A DNA stretch of 64,000 bases, taken from positions 1 to 64,000 of the forward strand of contig CAVEAL010000005.1 of NCBI GenBank assembly GCA_963613665.1, in the 5' to 3' direction. Below are positions 34,535-42,501 of this stretch, one piece after another (position 1 is the first letter of the stretch; every line of letters begins with the position of its first letter). The notes under the pieces are model-generated. The model saw only the letters and a list, made by a program, of their open reading frames with translations, made no database searches and had not been told where the DNA came from. Source of the DNA: F23-B02 sp963613665. Its GTDB lineage: Bacteria > Bacillota > Clostridia > Oscillospirales > Oscillospiraceae. A program made the position numbers and the translations under genes.

Positions 34535-34738
34535 TCACCTGTCTTGCAGATACCCCTTCCGTTTCAGCTCTGCCAGATCGGCGGTCACGTCCTCCGGGCG
34601 CATCCGCGCAAGGCAGCTCAGCTCGTAAATGTCGTACCGATCCACCAGAAGCAGCGTCATCAGCAGCTTCTGCGTGCCGGTCAGATCGCTGTCGTACAGG
34701 TGAAACAGCGGCAGCTCCTTATAATAAATTCTTCCCAT
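34535..34738 (-). CDS. Small winged-helix-like protein of the replication module
   Basis: A 67-residue protein beginning MGRIYYKELPLF. The sequence QKLLMTLLLVDRYDIYELSCLARMRPEDVTADLAELKRKGYL has the helix pattern of a small DNA-binding winged helix (given as a location, about residues 23-64). AAGGAGG precedes the ATG at 34738. It lies between helicase and relaxase genes. Function unknown. Confidence 0.6.
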   Translation of the reverse strand: MGRIYYKELPLFHLYDSDLTGTQKLLMTLLLVDRYDIYELSCLARMRPEDVTADLAELKRKGYLQDR

Positions 34739-34837
34739 TGCATCCTCCTTCGCGGGTAAACTGAAAATCCTCCATCCCATCCGCCCATCTATCCCGGATA
34801 GTTGGGATGGATGGGATGGTGCGTTTTGTGTTTGTTC

Positions 34838-36139
34838 TCATAAAATCGGCGGCGTGACCAGCGCCTCGATGCCCCAGAAGCCGTTGACCCGCTTGCCGAG
34901 AGCGTTCTGGATGTGGTTGTCGTGCTCCAGGCCAAACTCGTCGGCGTGCTTCTTGAGGGTCATGCTCACCGTTCGCGCAGCAAGCGGCTTGTAGGCGTTA
35001 TCGCTGCACCACATGGTGTAGATGGCGTACAGCGTGGCGGACGGGATGGTGCTGTCGGCCTTCAGCCGGATGTAGCCCTCGGAGCGGAGGAACAGCAGCA
35101 CATTGTCGGCCTCCCGCCGTGCATCCTCCCGGTTGGACTTCGTCCGGCTGCTCTCTGTGAACCGGAAGTTGTTGGCCTGCAAGCGGCGCAGCCCCTCCAG
35201 ACACCAGAGAAAAATGCCCTCGCTTTCGCCGCAGAGCTTGTCCGCTAGAAAAGGGTCATCCTCTCGGTTCGGCGGCTTTTTCTTCACCGACAGGATGAGC
35301 TGCCGCCGGTAAAAGCCGTCCGAGTGATCGTAGAGCGACTCCAGATCGCCGTTGGAAAACGCCAGAAACCGGACATACATCTGCCCCTGATAGCTCTGCT
35401 CGCCCTTGCGCTCCAAGTCCATTGGCATTTCGGCAGTGATGAGGGACTTGAGATAGTGGGTGGATTTCAACGCCTCAAGCTTCATGTCGTCGTCTACCAT
35501 CAGCAGCTCGTGCTCCAGATCGGCGCGGGCGAAGGGACTGCGCTCCACCTTGGCGATGCTGCCGTTTTTCATGCTGCCGCCCAGCAGCTTCTGCATCACC
35601 ACGCCGATGCGGCTCTTGCCCTCGCCGCCGTTGCCCTTGAGCAGCATCATCACCTGCCCGCGGTTCGTCGGGATCAGGCAGTAGCCGAGGTATTCCTGCA
35701 AGGTCAGAATGTCCTCCGGCTCCAGCAGGTCAGACAAAAACCGCAGCCAGATTACCGGCTGCGGTGCGTTGGGATCATAGCGAATGGGAAGTCGGTTGCG
35801 GCAGAATTCCTTTTCAGCACGAAACTCACCATTGAGAAACAGCGTGCCGTTTGCCACATGGATTCGATCCTCCTGAATGGGCAGCTCCGGCGCATAGGCC
35901 TCCAGCTTGAGCGTTTCCAACAGGCTGGTGGCGCGGCGGGCCGTGCCGCTGGTGAAGTGCGGGCGAAGCATCTCATAAATCTGCTTCCGGATGCTCTCCT
36001 CGTCGGCAACGCGGCCCTCCACCGTGAAAAAGCTGCCGCCGACGCACACCATCGGGTGCGCCGCCAGAAAGTCCTCGCAGAACAGCACCTCGTTGAAGTG
36101 CTTGTCCTGCAGCCAGCGGGGCGGTTCATTTCGTTCCAT
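34838..36139 (-). CDS. P4-type replicative helicase/primase
   Basis: A 433-residue SF3 helicase of the phage/plasmid primase (P4) family. It has Walker A GNGGEGKS (about residue 167), Walker B LLMVDDDM, and the sensor region FLAFSNGD. It would unwind the element's replication origin. The ATG at 36139 is used because GGGAGG lies seven bases before it. It overlaps the end of the CHC2 primase gene, so the two are made together, the usual pair in elements that replicate as circles. Confidence 0.85.
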   Translation of the reverse strand: MERNEPPRWLQDKHFNEVLFCEDFLAAHPMVCVGGSFFTVEGRVADEESIRKQIYEMLRPHFTSGTARRATSLLETLKLEAYAPELPIQEDRIHVANGTLFLNGEFRAEKEFCRNRLPIRYDPNAPQPVIWLRFLSDLLEPEDILTLQEYLGYCLIPTNRGQVMMLLKGNGGEGKSRIGVVMQKLLGGSMKNGSIAKVERSPFARADLEHELLMVDDDMKLEALKSTHYLKSLITAEMPMDLERKGEQSYQGQMYVRFLAFSNGDLESLYDHSDGFYRRQLILSVKKKPPNREDDPFLADKLCGESEGIFLWCLEGLRRLQANNFRFTESSRTKSNREDARREADNVLLFLRSEGYIRLKADSTIPSATLYAIYTMWCSDNAYKPLAARTVSMTLKKHADEFGLEHDNHIQNALGKRVNGFWGIEALVTPPIL

Positions 36140-36716
36140 GCGCATCCTCCCTGATCTGCCGGTTCCGTGCCTCCATCAGCGCCAGCCGGTTGTCCTTCTG
36201 CAAATCGGTCACCACCTCAGCCCGCTCCTTTGGAGTGCCGTAGGTCAGAATGTCCAGCATATTCTCGATGCGCTCCAGCATGTGACAGGCTTCCACATAG
36301 CGTGGGTCGATGGATTCCTCCGGTGATTGCGGCGCACAGTGTGTCTTCCAGCCCCGCAGGATTTGCAGGTAATCCCCCAGCACGCGGAAGCTGCGATTCT
36401 CCAGTTCCGCCTGCGATTTCCCGCGCTTCAGCTTCGCCAGAACGGACGGCTTTTGCTCGGTGATGCCGAAGTCCGCCGCCAGCTTCTTGGCTGCCTCTGC
36501 CGGTGGGAGGTCAAAGAGCTGGGCGGTCAGCGCGATGACGTCGCCGTGGGCTCCACAGCCAAAGCAATAGAAGTAATCCTCGTTCAGCTTCATGCTGGGC
36601 GTTCGGTCGTCGTGAAATGGGCAGCGGGTCATGTTCCCTTGCCTGACCGACAGTCCATACCGCTCCGCCGCCATGCGCGGGACGACGGCGGCCTTCACGG
36701 CTTCAAATAGGTTCAT
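36126..36716 (-). CDS. CHC2 zinc-finger primase protein
   Basis: A 196-residue protein with the DNA-primase zinc-binding domain. CPFHDDRTPS and YFYCFGCGAHGDVI give the C-H-C-C ligands (about residues 32-57). The TOPRIM part of a full primase is missing, so it works with the adjoining helicase/primase. The ATG at 36716 has AGGAGA seven bases upstream. First gene of a five-gene minus-strand operon. Confidence 0.85.
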   Translation of the reverse strand: MNLFEAVKAAVVPRMAAERYGLSVRQGNMTRCPFHDDRTPSMKLNEDYFYCFGCGAHGDVIALTAQLFDLPPAEAAKKLAADFGITEQKPSVLAKLKRGKSQAELENRSFRVLGDYLQILRGWKTHCAPQSPEESIDPRYVEACHMLERIENMLDILTYGTPKERAEVVTDLQKDNRLALMEARNRQIREDAHGTK

Positions 36717-37129
36717 AGGCATTTCTCCTTTCAAAATTTCTGCGGCAATTTCTCCTTGTCACCTGAATATACGGAGAAATTGGCTTAGACCTGTGAAATC
36801 CGGCATATGTTCAAGAAAACAGAAACGCCCTCCTGAAATCTTGCAGAAATGCAAGCAGGAGGGCGAGAGTTTGAGACACGCAACGTTATCATTTTTTTCG
36901 GCAATTTTATCATTTGCGCAGAAATGATGAAATTGAGATTGACGCGATGCTGTTGCTCATAGAGTTTGCAACGACAATGTGAAGAGCTTAGTCGGCCACA
37001 CCTTTCTTATGAGATGGCAAACTGTGATTTTCACACGGAGGAGTGAACAGAAAGTGAATTTTCACTTTCGCCGTTGAAAAAAGTGAAAATATGAGTATAA
37101 TAGAAGCAAGTATCATGGAGGTGTGAGCT
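36717..37129. other. Divergent noncoding region with a long hairpin, candidate replication origin or control site
   Basis: Between the primase operon and the AlbA/Schlafen-type gene. A strong hairpin pairs CGCCCTCCTG (36826-36835) with CAGGAGGGCG (36856-36865), with CTTGC/GCAAG inside. Near 37024-37089 there are repeated GTGAAA/TTTCAC half-sites. No reading frame is convincing. Confidence 0.4.
37051..37101 (+). promoter_or_regulatory. Promoter and palindromic operator of the AlbA/Schlafen-type gene
   Basis: TTGAAA (37074-37079), 16 bases, TATAAT (37096-37101). Just upstream is a perfect inverted repeat AAAGTGAA-TT-TTCACTTT (37051-37068). A further half-site AAGTGAAAAT lies between -35 and -10, and another related site at 37024-37034. 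A repressor binding these sites would block the promoter. Confidence 0.7.
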
Positions 37130-38437
37130 ATGCAATATGAAAGCGAACGCATTGAATATAAATCTCGAATGATCGACGATATTTATAAGGAGGTCATCGC
37201 CTTTGCCAATACCGATGGCGGCGTAGTCTATCTTGGTATGGATGATCAGGGAGCGACTGTTGGTATCGACGATGTAGATGAAACCTATACCCGCCTGACC
37301 AACGGCATCCGTGATGCCATTCATCCGGATGTAACCATGTTTGTTCGCTACATTCTACAGGACAACAGGGTTATACGCATTGAAGTCAATGAGGGCAACT
37401 ACAAACCGTACTACCTGAAATCGAAAGGCTTGAAACCGGCGGGTGTGTATGTCCGGCAAGGTGCATCCAGTGTGCAAGCTTCACCTGAGCAGATCCGTCA
37501 GATGATTAAAGAATCGGACGGTGATGATTATGAGGACGCCCGCAGTTTAGAGCAAAATCTAACCTTTGATGCTGCAAGGACGGCATTTCAACACTACGGT
37601 GTCGAGTTCTCCGCAGAAAAGTATCGCGCGCTTGGCATTACACAAAACGACATTTACACCAACCTTGCCCTGCTTCTTTCTGATCAGTGCCTGCACACAA
37701 CAAAGGTTGCTGTTTTCAACGATGAGCTCTGCACCGAATTCCGGGACAGCAAGGAGTTTAGCGGCTCCGTGCTCAAACAATTCGAGGATTCAATCAGCTA
37801 TCTCGCTCTGTGCAACAAAACTGTTTCTACGATCAAGGGGCTTGTCCGCACGGATAAGCAGGATTATCCCGAAGAAGCCATTCGTGAAGCCTTGCTCAAC
37901 GCCTTCGTGCATCGGGACTACAGTTTCAGCGGCAGTATCATTATCAATGTAAACGACAGCAAAATGGAGTTCATTTCCCTCGGTGGGCTTTTACCCGGCC
38001 TTTCTACCGAGGACATCAGGATTGGCGTTTCTCTGCCGAGGAATAAAAAGCTAGCGGAAGTATTCCACCGTCTGCGCCTGATTGAGAGTTATGGTACTGG
38101 TATTCGCCGGATTTTCAAGCTGTATGAAAGCTTCCCTATTCAGCCAAGCATTGAAGCAACAGCCAACGCTTTCAAAATCGCGTTGCCTAATATGAACGCC
38201 AGAGGTGCTATTGAAGATATCACCGTGACAACCGAAAAAAAGCCCGTGGCTATTACCCCGCAGGTGAAAACGGTGCTAGATTATTTGGCAGAGTACGGCG
38301 AAATGACCGACGAAGATCTGCAGGAACTGCTGAACGTCAAAAAGACGAGAGCCTATCTGATCGCCCGTCAGATGAACGAAAATGGATTGATCGAAATTAT
38401 CGGCAGAGGTGCGGGTAAAAAGTACAGATTAAAGTGA
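37130..38437 (+). CDS. AlbA_2/Schlafen-type ATP-binding transcriptional regulator
   Basis: A 435-residue protein. The N-terminal domain (about 1-125) begins ESERIEYKSR and has FANTDGGVVYLGMDDQG, the AlbA_2/Schlafen nucleic-acid-binding domain. The middle part has REALLNAFVHRDYS, an ATPase domain of the HATPase_c_4 kind. The end is a winged helix (VKTVLDYLAEYGEMTDEDLQ). GGAGGTG stands before the ATG. It may bind the palindromic sites in its own promoter. Confidence 0.82.
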   Translation: MQYESERIEYKSRMIDDIYKEVIAFANTDGGVVYLGMDDQGATVGIDDVDETYTRLTNGIRDAIHPDVTMFVRYILQDNRVIRIEVNEGNYKPYYLKSKGLKPAGVYVRQGASSVQASPEQIRQMIKESDGDDYEDARSLEQNLTFDAARTAFQHYGVEFSAEKYRALGITQNDIYTNLALLLSDQCLHTTKVAVFNDELCTEFRDSKEFSGSVLKQFEDSISYLALCNKTVSTIKGLVRTDKQDYPEEAIREALLNAFVHRDYSFSGSIIINVNDSKMEFISLGGLLPGLSTEDIRIGVSLPRNKKLAEVFHRLRLIESYGTGIRRIFKLYESFPIQPSIEATANAFKIALPNMNARGAIEDITVTTEKKPVAITPQVKTVLDYLAEYGEMTDEDLQELLNVKKTRAYLIARQMNENGLIEIIGRGAGKKYRLK

Positions 38438-38449
38438 GGGAAATAGAAT

Positions 38450-39280
38450 ATGGCTATCAGCAAAAAGCTTGAAATTATATATCACAATGGTCGGCCAGAT
38501 GGTATTCGCTCTATCCGCCGTCATCTGTCTACAATGACCACCTATGTCATTCCCCGCCCGCTGCTTTCGGAAGCCAAGAAGCTGACCGGCATCAATCGTC
38601 CCGGCATCTATTATCTCATCAGCGAGACGGATGATAACAAGATTGCACAGATCTATGTGGGACAGACTCGTAACGGGGTCTGCAGACTGGACGACCATAA
38701 TCGTTCTAAAGATTTCTGGAACAAGGCAATTATGTTTCTTGCCGACAGCAAGACGTTTTCTCTGGATATGATCAGCGGGCTTGAGGCTTTCGCAATTGGT
38801 AAAGCAATCGATGCGAAACGCTATAAAGTGGAAAACACAGTGAATCCAAAATATGAAATTGACGAATACGATCTTCCCTTGATTGAAGAGGTATATGAGG
38901 AAATCAAGTTCATCATGGCGACGCAGGGGTATAAAATGGAAAATACCAAAACGACCTTGAACGATGCCAACACGTTGCACACCACGCGCAACGGTGTTCA
39001 TGCCCTCGGTGTGTATGATGGTGAAAAATTCGAAGTTCTTGAAGGTTCTGAAATTGATATGAGCCGCAAATGTCATTCGGAAAATATTGAGAAGCAGCGG
39101 CAAACAGCCATTCAAAACGGTGACATCCTTCTTAACGGCAACAAGTACATACTGAATGTTTCCGTTCCGTTTACTTCTCCCAGCTCAGCTGCCATGTTTG
39201 TGCTCGGAGGAAGCACCAACGGATGGATTGAATGGAAAAACAAAGACGGAAAGACTCTGGACGAAATGTACCGAAAGTAA
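38450..39280 (+). CDS. GIY-YIG nuclease-domain protein with DUF4357
   Basis: A 276-residue protein. GIYYLISETDDNKIAQIYVGQT (about residues 53-74) is the GIY-YIG core, followed by conserved R and H positions near DDHN. The C-terminal DUF4357-type domain includes FEVLEGSEI and LLNGNKYIL. Such proteins accompany mobile elements and may cut DNA, but the target is unknown. It follows the preceding gene by 12 bases. Confidence 0.75.
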   Translation: MAISKKLEIIYHNGRPDGIRSIRRHLSTMTTYVIPRPLLSEAKKLTGINRPGIYYLISETDDNKIAQIYVGQTRNGVCRLDDHNRSKDFWNKAIMFLADSKTFSLDMISGLEAFAIGKAIDAKRYKVENTVNPKYEIDEYDLPLIEEVYEEIKFIMATQGYKMENTKTTLNDANTLHTTRNGVHALGVYDGEKFEVLEGSEIDMSRKCHSENIEKQRQTAIQNGDILLNGNKYILNVSVPFTSPSSAAMFVLGGSTNGWIEWKNKDGKTLDEMYRK

Positions 39281-39323
39281 AACGGGTAAGTGATATCGGA
39301 AATAGAGCAAGGAGGTGTGGTGC

Positions 39324-40130
39324 ATGAGCAACGAAAGTGTTTATCTTCCCGGAAAAATCCGTGACCGCATACAGGACTTGATGAAATCCCGAAAGATCAC
39401 ACAGGCAGAGCTTGCTACGCGCATCGGCTGTTCGGAAAGTTCTTTGAGCCGTTTCATCAGCGGCAAGACGGACAAGCTGGGTGACGAAAATATCATCCGT
39501 ATTGCCCGTGTGTTCAATGTCTCCACCGACTTCCTGCTTGGCGAGGTCGATACCCCTGACCGCCTGAATTATGATATTGCCGAGCTTGGCCTGTCTGTAC
39601 AGGCGGCGAGAAATCTGTTCACGCACATGGTAAATCCCAAGGTGGTCAATGCACTGCTTGAAAATCCAGAGTTTGCCAACACCACAAACCTGATATCCGG
39701 TTACTTGGATGACGAGCTTGCCAAAGGTTTTGCGGCACAGAATCAGCTGTACGCAACTGTCACAGGTATGCTAAAAAGCCAACCGGAAGCAGTTGACGAT
39801 GTAAAGAAATTGCAGACCCCGACATATCAGGCAGACCTGACTGCGGTCCAGCGTTCATTTATGAATGTGGTGCAGTCCGTCAAGAAAGAATTCGGCAACG
39901 ATCTGGCGGCATCTCGCGAACTGACTGCACAAGCAGTGAAAAAGATTTATGCCGAGTTGACCAAAGGGCAGAAAAAGCTAAATCGCAAAATCACAGCAGA
40001 GCAGATCGGTGAAGCGGTGGCACAGTCCGTTTCCCATCTGCCCGGTATTGATACAGAAGCGGTCAAGCAGATGTTCCTTGCAATGACCGGTACGGTACAA
40101 AACCATGAAAAGGGACCCGATAACCAATGA
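39324..40130 (+). CDS. XRE-family regulator with a long C-terminal domain
   Basis: A 268-residue protein with an N-terminal Cro/CI helix-turn-helix (about 15-70: KITQAELATRIGCSESSLSRF). About 200 helical residues follow, likely for dimerisation or ligand response. AAGGAGGT precedes the ATG at 39324. It overlaps the sigma factor gene by 26 bases. It is a candidate master regulator of the element. Confidence 0.82.
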   Translation: MSNESVYLPGKIRDRIQDLMKSRKITQAELATRIGCSESSLSRFISGKTDKLGDENIIRIARVFNVSTDFLLGEVDTPDRLNYDIAELGLSVQAARNLFTHMVNPKVVNALLENPEFANTTNLISGYLDDELAKGFAAQNQLYATVTGMLKSQPEAVDDVKKLQTPTYQADLTAVQRSFMNVVQSVKKEFGNDLAASRELTAQAVKKIYAELTKGQKKLNRKITAEQIGEAVAQSVSHLPGIDTEAVKQMFLAMTGTVQNHEKGPDNQ

Positions 40131-40833
40131 ACATCTTTGTGTGTCAGCCAAGCGGCGAGATGCCGATGCACCGAATCTGCTGATTGAAAACAATCTCCGC
40201 TTCATCAAAAAGACTGCATACGAAGTGTGGAGCGCACAAGCAGAGTTGAACCGATCTCTGCAAATTTCACTTGACGATCTTGTGCAGGAAGGCTCGTTGG
40301 GCTTGCTTGGCTGCATCGACAGCTACAATCCCGACAACGGAAACCTATTTCTGACATACGCTGCTCCCGCAATTCGGAACGCCATGATCGACTACATCCG
40401 CTCACAGAATGTATCCGTTGAGGCGAAGAATCTGAACAACATTATTTCTTTGGACGAGCTTGCAAAAGACGAGGTGCAGAGTAAGCATAATTTCATTGCC
40501 GATCCCACCAAGCAGACACCGGAGCAAATTTATCTGGCACTGGAACGTCACGACGATATCCACCGTGCGCTTGAAATGATTGAAGCCAGAGAGGAACGAT
40601 ATCTCCGTTATCGCTTTGGCTTCGATGATGAGAAGGAGCATCCGCTGACGGAGACGGCGAAGCGTTTTCATCTGTCCGAAAGCAGAGCGAAGAAAACCGA
40701 AGCGCAAGCCCTGGATAACGTATGGTTGGAGTTGCCGTGGTGGTACGAGCAGCATCGAACATTTCTGCTTGCATCAATCATAGAAGCATGGATTGCAGTT
40801 TCAAAAACGATCGATGAAATGATGGATAAATGA
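40105..40833 (+). CDS. Sigma-70-family sigma factor of the element
   Basis: A 242-residue sigma factor. Region 2 is clear (LQISLDDLVQEGSLGLLGCI, YAAPAIRNAMIDYIRSQ), and region 4 is recognisable near residues 155-205 (RYLRYRFGFDDEKEHPL, LTETAKRFHLSESRAKKTE). The start lies inside the end of the XRE gene, so the two are coupled. It is the last gene before the right attachment site. Its target promoters are unknown; the recombinase operon or the sporulation junction are testable candidates. Confidence 0.8.
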   Translation: MKRDPITNEHLCVSAKRRDADAPNLLIENNLRFIKKTAYEVWSAQAELNRSLQISLDDLVQEGSLGLLGCIDSYNPDNGNLFLTYAAPAIRNAMIDYIRSQNVSVEAKNLNNIISLDELAKDEVQSKHNFIADPTKQTPEQIYLALERHDDIHRALEMIEAREERYLRYRFGFDDEKEHPLTETAKRFHLSESRAKKTEAQALDNVWLELPWWYEQHRTFLLASIIEAWIAVSKTIDEMMDK

Positions 40834-41599
40834 GCGATTATTTTGGGGGATGCGTCGCTGCGGCGGGTTTTATATACCTTTTGCTCCCTCAGTGATGCAG
40901 CACAGCTTCGATCGCTGACCCGCGCTTTGCTGCATCACCTAAACCCGAACAGGCGGATTTTGCTCATGGCAAATCCCTGGTTTTGTGTATCCACAAAATC
41001 CGCCTGTTCTGCCGCCGCAGTAAAGTGACTGTCAGGCGTGGGACAGCCTCTTTCCAGCGTCAGCGGTCGCAAAAGGTATAACACACTAGACTTTACGAGC
41101 AAAATCGTGTGCCAACAGGGCGCTTCTCGCCCCTATTGGAAACCCAGCGGCAAAGGGATATTCCCTTTGCAATCCCTTATTTTCCTCGCGGGTGCATATA
41201 CAAACTGCAAAACGCAGCTTGCAATGCCTGCTCAGAAAATGCAAAAGGAAGCCTGCGCAGGCACATGGCACAAACTTCCTTTTAGGCGGAAATGCAGAAG
41301 AAGGAGAGGTGTTTTCTTCTGCATTCCCGCAATCCGCACGGCGGAGACGAGTGGGAAACGAACGGGGAAAATCTCAATATAGCAAGGCACGGGATGGTTC
41401 TATCTGAGAATCCTCCCGTGCTGTTTCTGTATCCTTCTGTATAGTGTCGACAGTTATCTTAGAGCCTAACTTGGGGGCTAACTTAGGGGGTGCCCCCTAA
41501 GTCGCTCTAATTTTTACACTTGACGGCATCGCGCTGCCAGCCATTCTTAGCCATTTCACCCCTCGCGGATGCCCACGCTCTCACGCCAATCCTCCGTCA
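40834..41599. other. Noncoding zone packed with inverted repeats next to the right attachment site
   Basis: No convincing gene in 766 bases. Perfect or near-perfect inverted repeats include GTGATGCAGCA/TGCTGCATCAC (40892-40902, 40928-40938), a 16-bp pair GAACAGGCGGATTTTG at 40947-40962 with its complement at 40994-41009, GCAAAGGGA/TCCCTTTGC near 41150-41171, AATGCAGAAGAA/TTCTTCTGCATT near 41291-41326, and GCACGGGA/TCCCGTGC (41386-41393, 41413-41420). It could be an origin, a packaging or partition site, or structured RNA. Confidence 0.6.
41459..41515 (+). terminator. Nested hairpin terminator at the right end of the element
   Basis: Outer stem TTAGAGC/GCTCTAA (41459-41465, 41504-41510) holds an inner stem ACTTAGGGGG/CCCCCTAAGT (41481-41490, 41493-41502), followed by TTTTT. 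It would stop transcription from the sigma factor operon before the attachment site. Confidence 0.7.
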
Positions 41600-41782
41600 C
41601 TATGTACAATCCAGTCCCCATCTTTTTGACAGATCCAGCATGGCGAAGCAGAATTTTTCCCACGGTGACAATGTCATCTGTAACGGGTCGCCGTTGCGGA
41701 TACGCATTGTGCGGCGTATTTCCTTCGGGATAACAACTCTGCCGAGATCGTCAATGCGTCTGACTATCCCTGTTGCTTTCAT
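41600..41782 (-). pseudogene. spoVT: Truncated spoVT: N-terminal AbrB part plus element-coded tail
   Basis: A 60-residue frame with CGGAGGA before its ATG at 41782. Residues 1-34, MKATGIVRRIDDLGRVVIPK and onward to NGDPL, are the classic SpoVT/AbrB start. Residues 35-60 (QMTLSPWEKF...) come from the element. The last strands of the AbrB fold and the whole GAF-like sensor are 34.5 kb away at 6778-7213. SpoVT normally controls forespore genes late in sporulation. As it stands the cell has no intact SpoVT from this locus. Confidence 0.93.
41665..41697. other. Attachment site, right junction (att core and inner arm)
   Basis: The core AACGGGTCGCCGTTGC is at 41682-41697, identical to 7214-7229. 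Inside the element, GTGACAATGTCAT (41665-41677) is the reverse complement, at 12 of 13 positions, of the left arm ATGACATTGACAC (7232-7244). In the closed circle the two arms would stand symmetrically around the core, 22 bases apart, with their centre on the same TC dinucleotide as the core palindrome. Confidence 0.88.
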
Positions 41783-41882
41783 ATCTGTGATCCTCCGTAT
41801 TTTTTGTTTCGCTTATATTCTCTGCAATCCGGCAGAAAATATGTGAAAAACAGAAACAAAACGGCAGACACACGGCGCAGGC

Positions 41883-41919
41883 AAAAGCTCCGGCGGTTTT
41901 TCTCTGCCGGAGCTTTTTT
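41883..41919. terminator. Bidirectional terminator between spoVT and the MerR gene
   Basis: Stem AAAAGCTCCGGC/GCCGGAGCTTTT (41883-41894, 41906-41917) with T and A tracts at both ends. It closes the minus-strand MerR gene. Confidence 0.8.
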
Positions 41920-41926
41920 GATATTT

Positions 41927-42367
41927 TCAATCTCTGTGCGAGTTTTCATAGGCAGGGCGGATCTCCTCCGGCAGATCGTCCGGGATCATGGTCTTGAGAC
42001 GGCGCTCGTCTCCGTCCTTCATCACCTGTTCGTAGTACCAGCACTTGAATTTCAGCATGTCCAGCGCCCTGTTCATCCGCTCGATCTCGGCCTCCATATG
42101 AGCCTTTTGCCTCTCAAACATCTCCCTGCGCTGCGGGTATGTGCCCGGCCCCTCCACGCACCAGTCCATAAACTGCCGGATGTCCTTGATCTCCATACCT
42201 GTCTTTTTCAGGCACTCTATGACGCGCAGTGCCTCAAGCTCCGATTCTCCGAAACGGCGTATGCCGGACACGCGCTCGAGCTTTGGAAACAGCCCCTGTT
42301 TATCATAATAACGCAGCGTGGATATTGGTAGGCCGAACATCTCCGCCGTCTGTCCGATCGTATACAT
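41927..42367 (-). CDS. MerR-family transcriptional regulator
   Basis: A 146-residue regulator. The N-terminal winged helix (MYTIGQTAEMFGLPISTLRYYDKQGLFPKL) is of the AdhR/YfmP kind, with location residues 1-30. A helical dimerisation region follows, without the cysteine cluster of metal-sensing MerR proteins. GGGAGG precedes the ATG at 42367. It diverges from the flavodoxin/carboxymuconolactone genes, whose promoter has the long spacer expected for MerR control. Confidence 0.88.
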   Translation of the reverse strand: MYTIGQTAEMFGLPISTLRYYDKQGLFPKLERVSGIRRFGESELEALRVIECLKKTGMEIKDIRQFMDWCVEGPGTYPQRREMFERQKAHMEAEIERMNRALDMLKFKCWYYEQVMKDGDERRLKTMIPDDLPEEIRPAYENSHRD

Positions 42368-42396
42368 AAAAAATCCTCCCAAAGCGAAAAAACATC

Positions 42397-42427
42397 TTGA
42401 CCTAAAGTCAGGTTCAGGTGCTACAAT
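42397..42427 (+). promoter_or_regulatory. MerR-type promoter with 19-bp spacer
   Basis: TTGACC (42397-42402) and TACAAT (42422-42427) are 19 bases apart, the stretched spacing that MerR-family activators correct. The spacer region holds an imperfect dyad CCTAAA...TTCAGG (42401-42418). Confidence 0.75.
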
Positions 42428-42501
42428 ATCACAGTGAGAAGAAAAATGCAAGGATCGCTTTTAAAAAAGCAAAAATTCAGACTAGCAGGAGTGAACCGCA
42501 T

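Larger units (their letters stand above)
7214..41697. mobile_element. Integrative mobilisable element inserted in spoVT, carrying an exopolysaccharide locus
   Basis: The element is bounded by a 16-bp direct repeat and measures 34,468 bp from repeat to repeat. It encodes its own serine recombinase at the left end, a MobV-type relaxase, a CHC2 primase and a P4-type helicase, plus regulators at the right end. The cargo is an exopolysaccharide locus that is visibly more AT-rich than the flanking chromosome. No type IV secretion genes are present, so transfer would need a helper. Precise excision would rebuild spoVT. Confidence 0.92.

Noticed and set aside
34242..34538. Small minus-strand frames between the HTH genes
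   Set aside because: No ribosome site, unlike any neighbour in composition, and they overlap several hairpins. A group II intron fragment was considered for 34350-34500 but no domain V could be found.
41038..41382. A 114-residue plus-strand frame near the right attachment site
   Set aside because: It runs through several perfect inverted repeats, has no ribosome site and no protein-like pattern.
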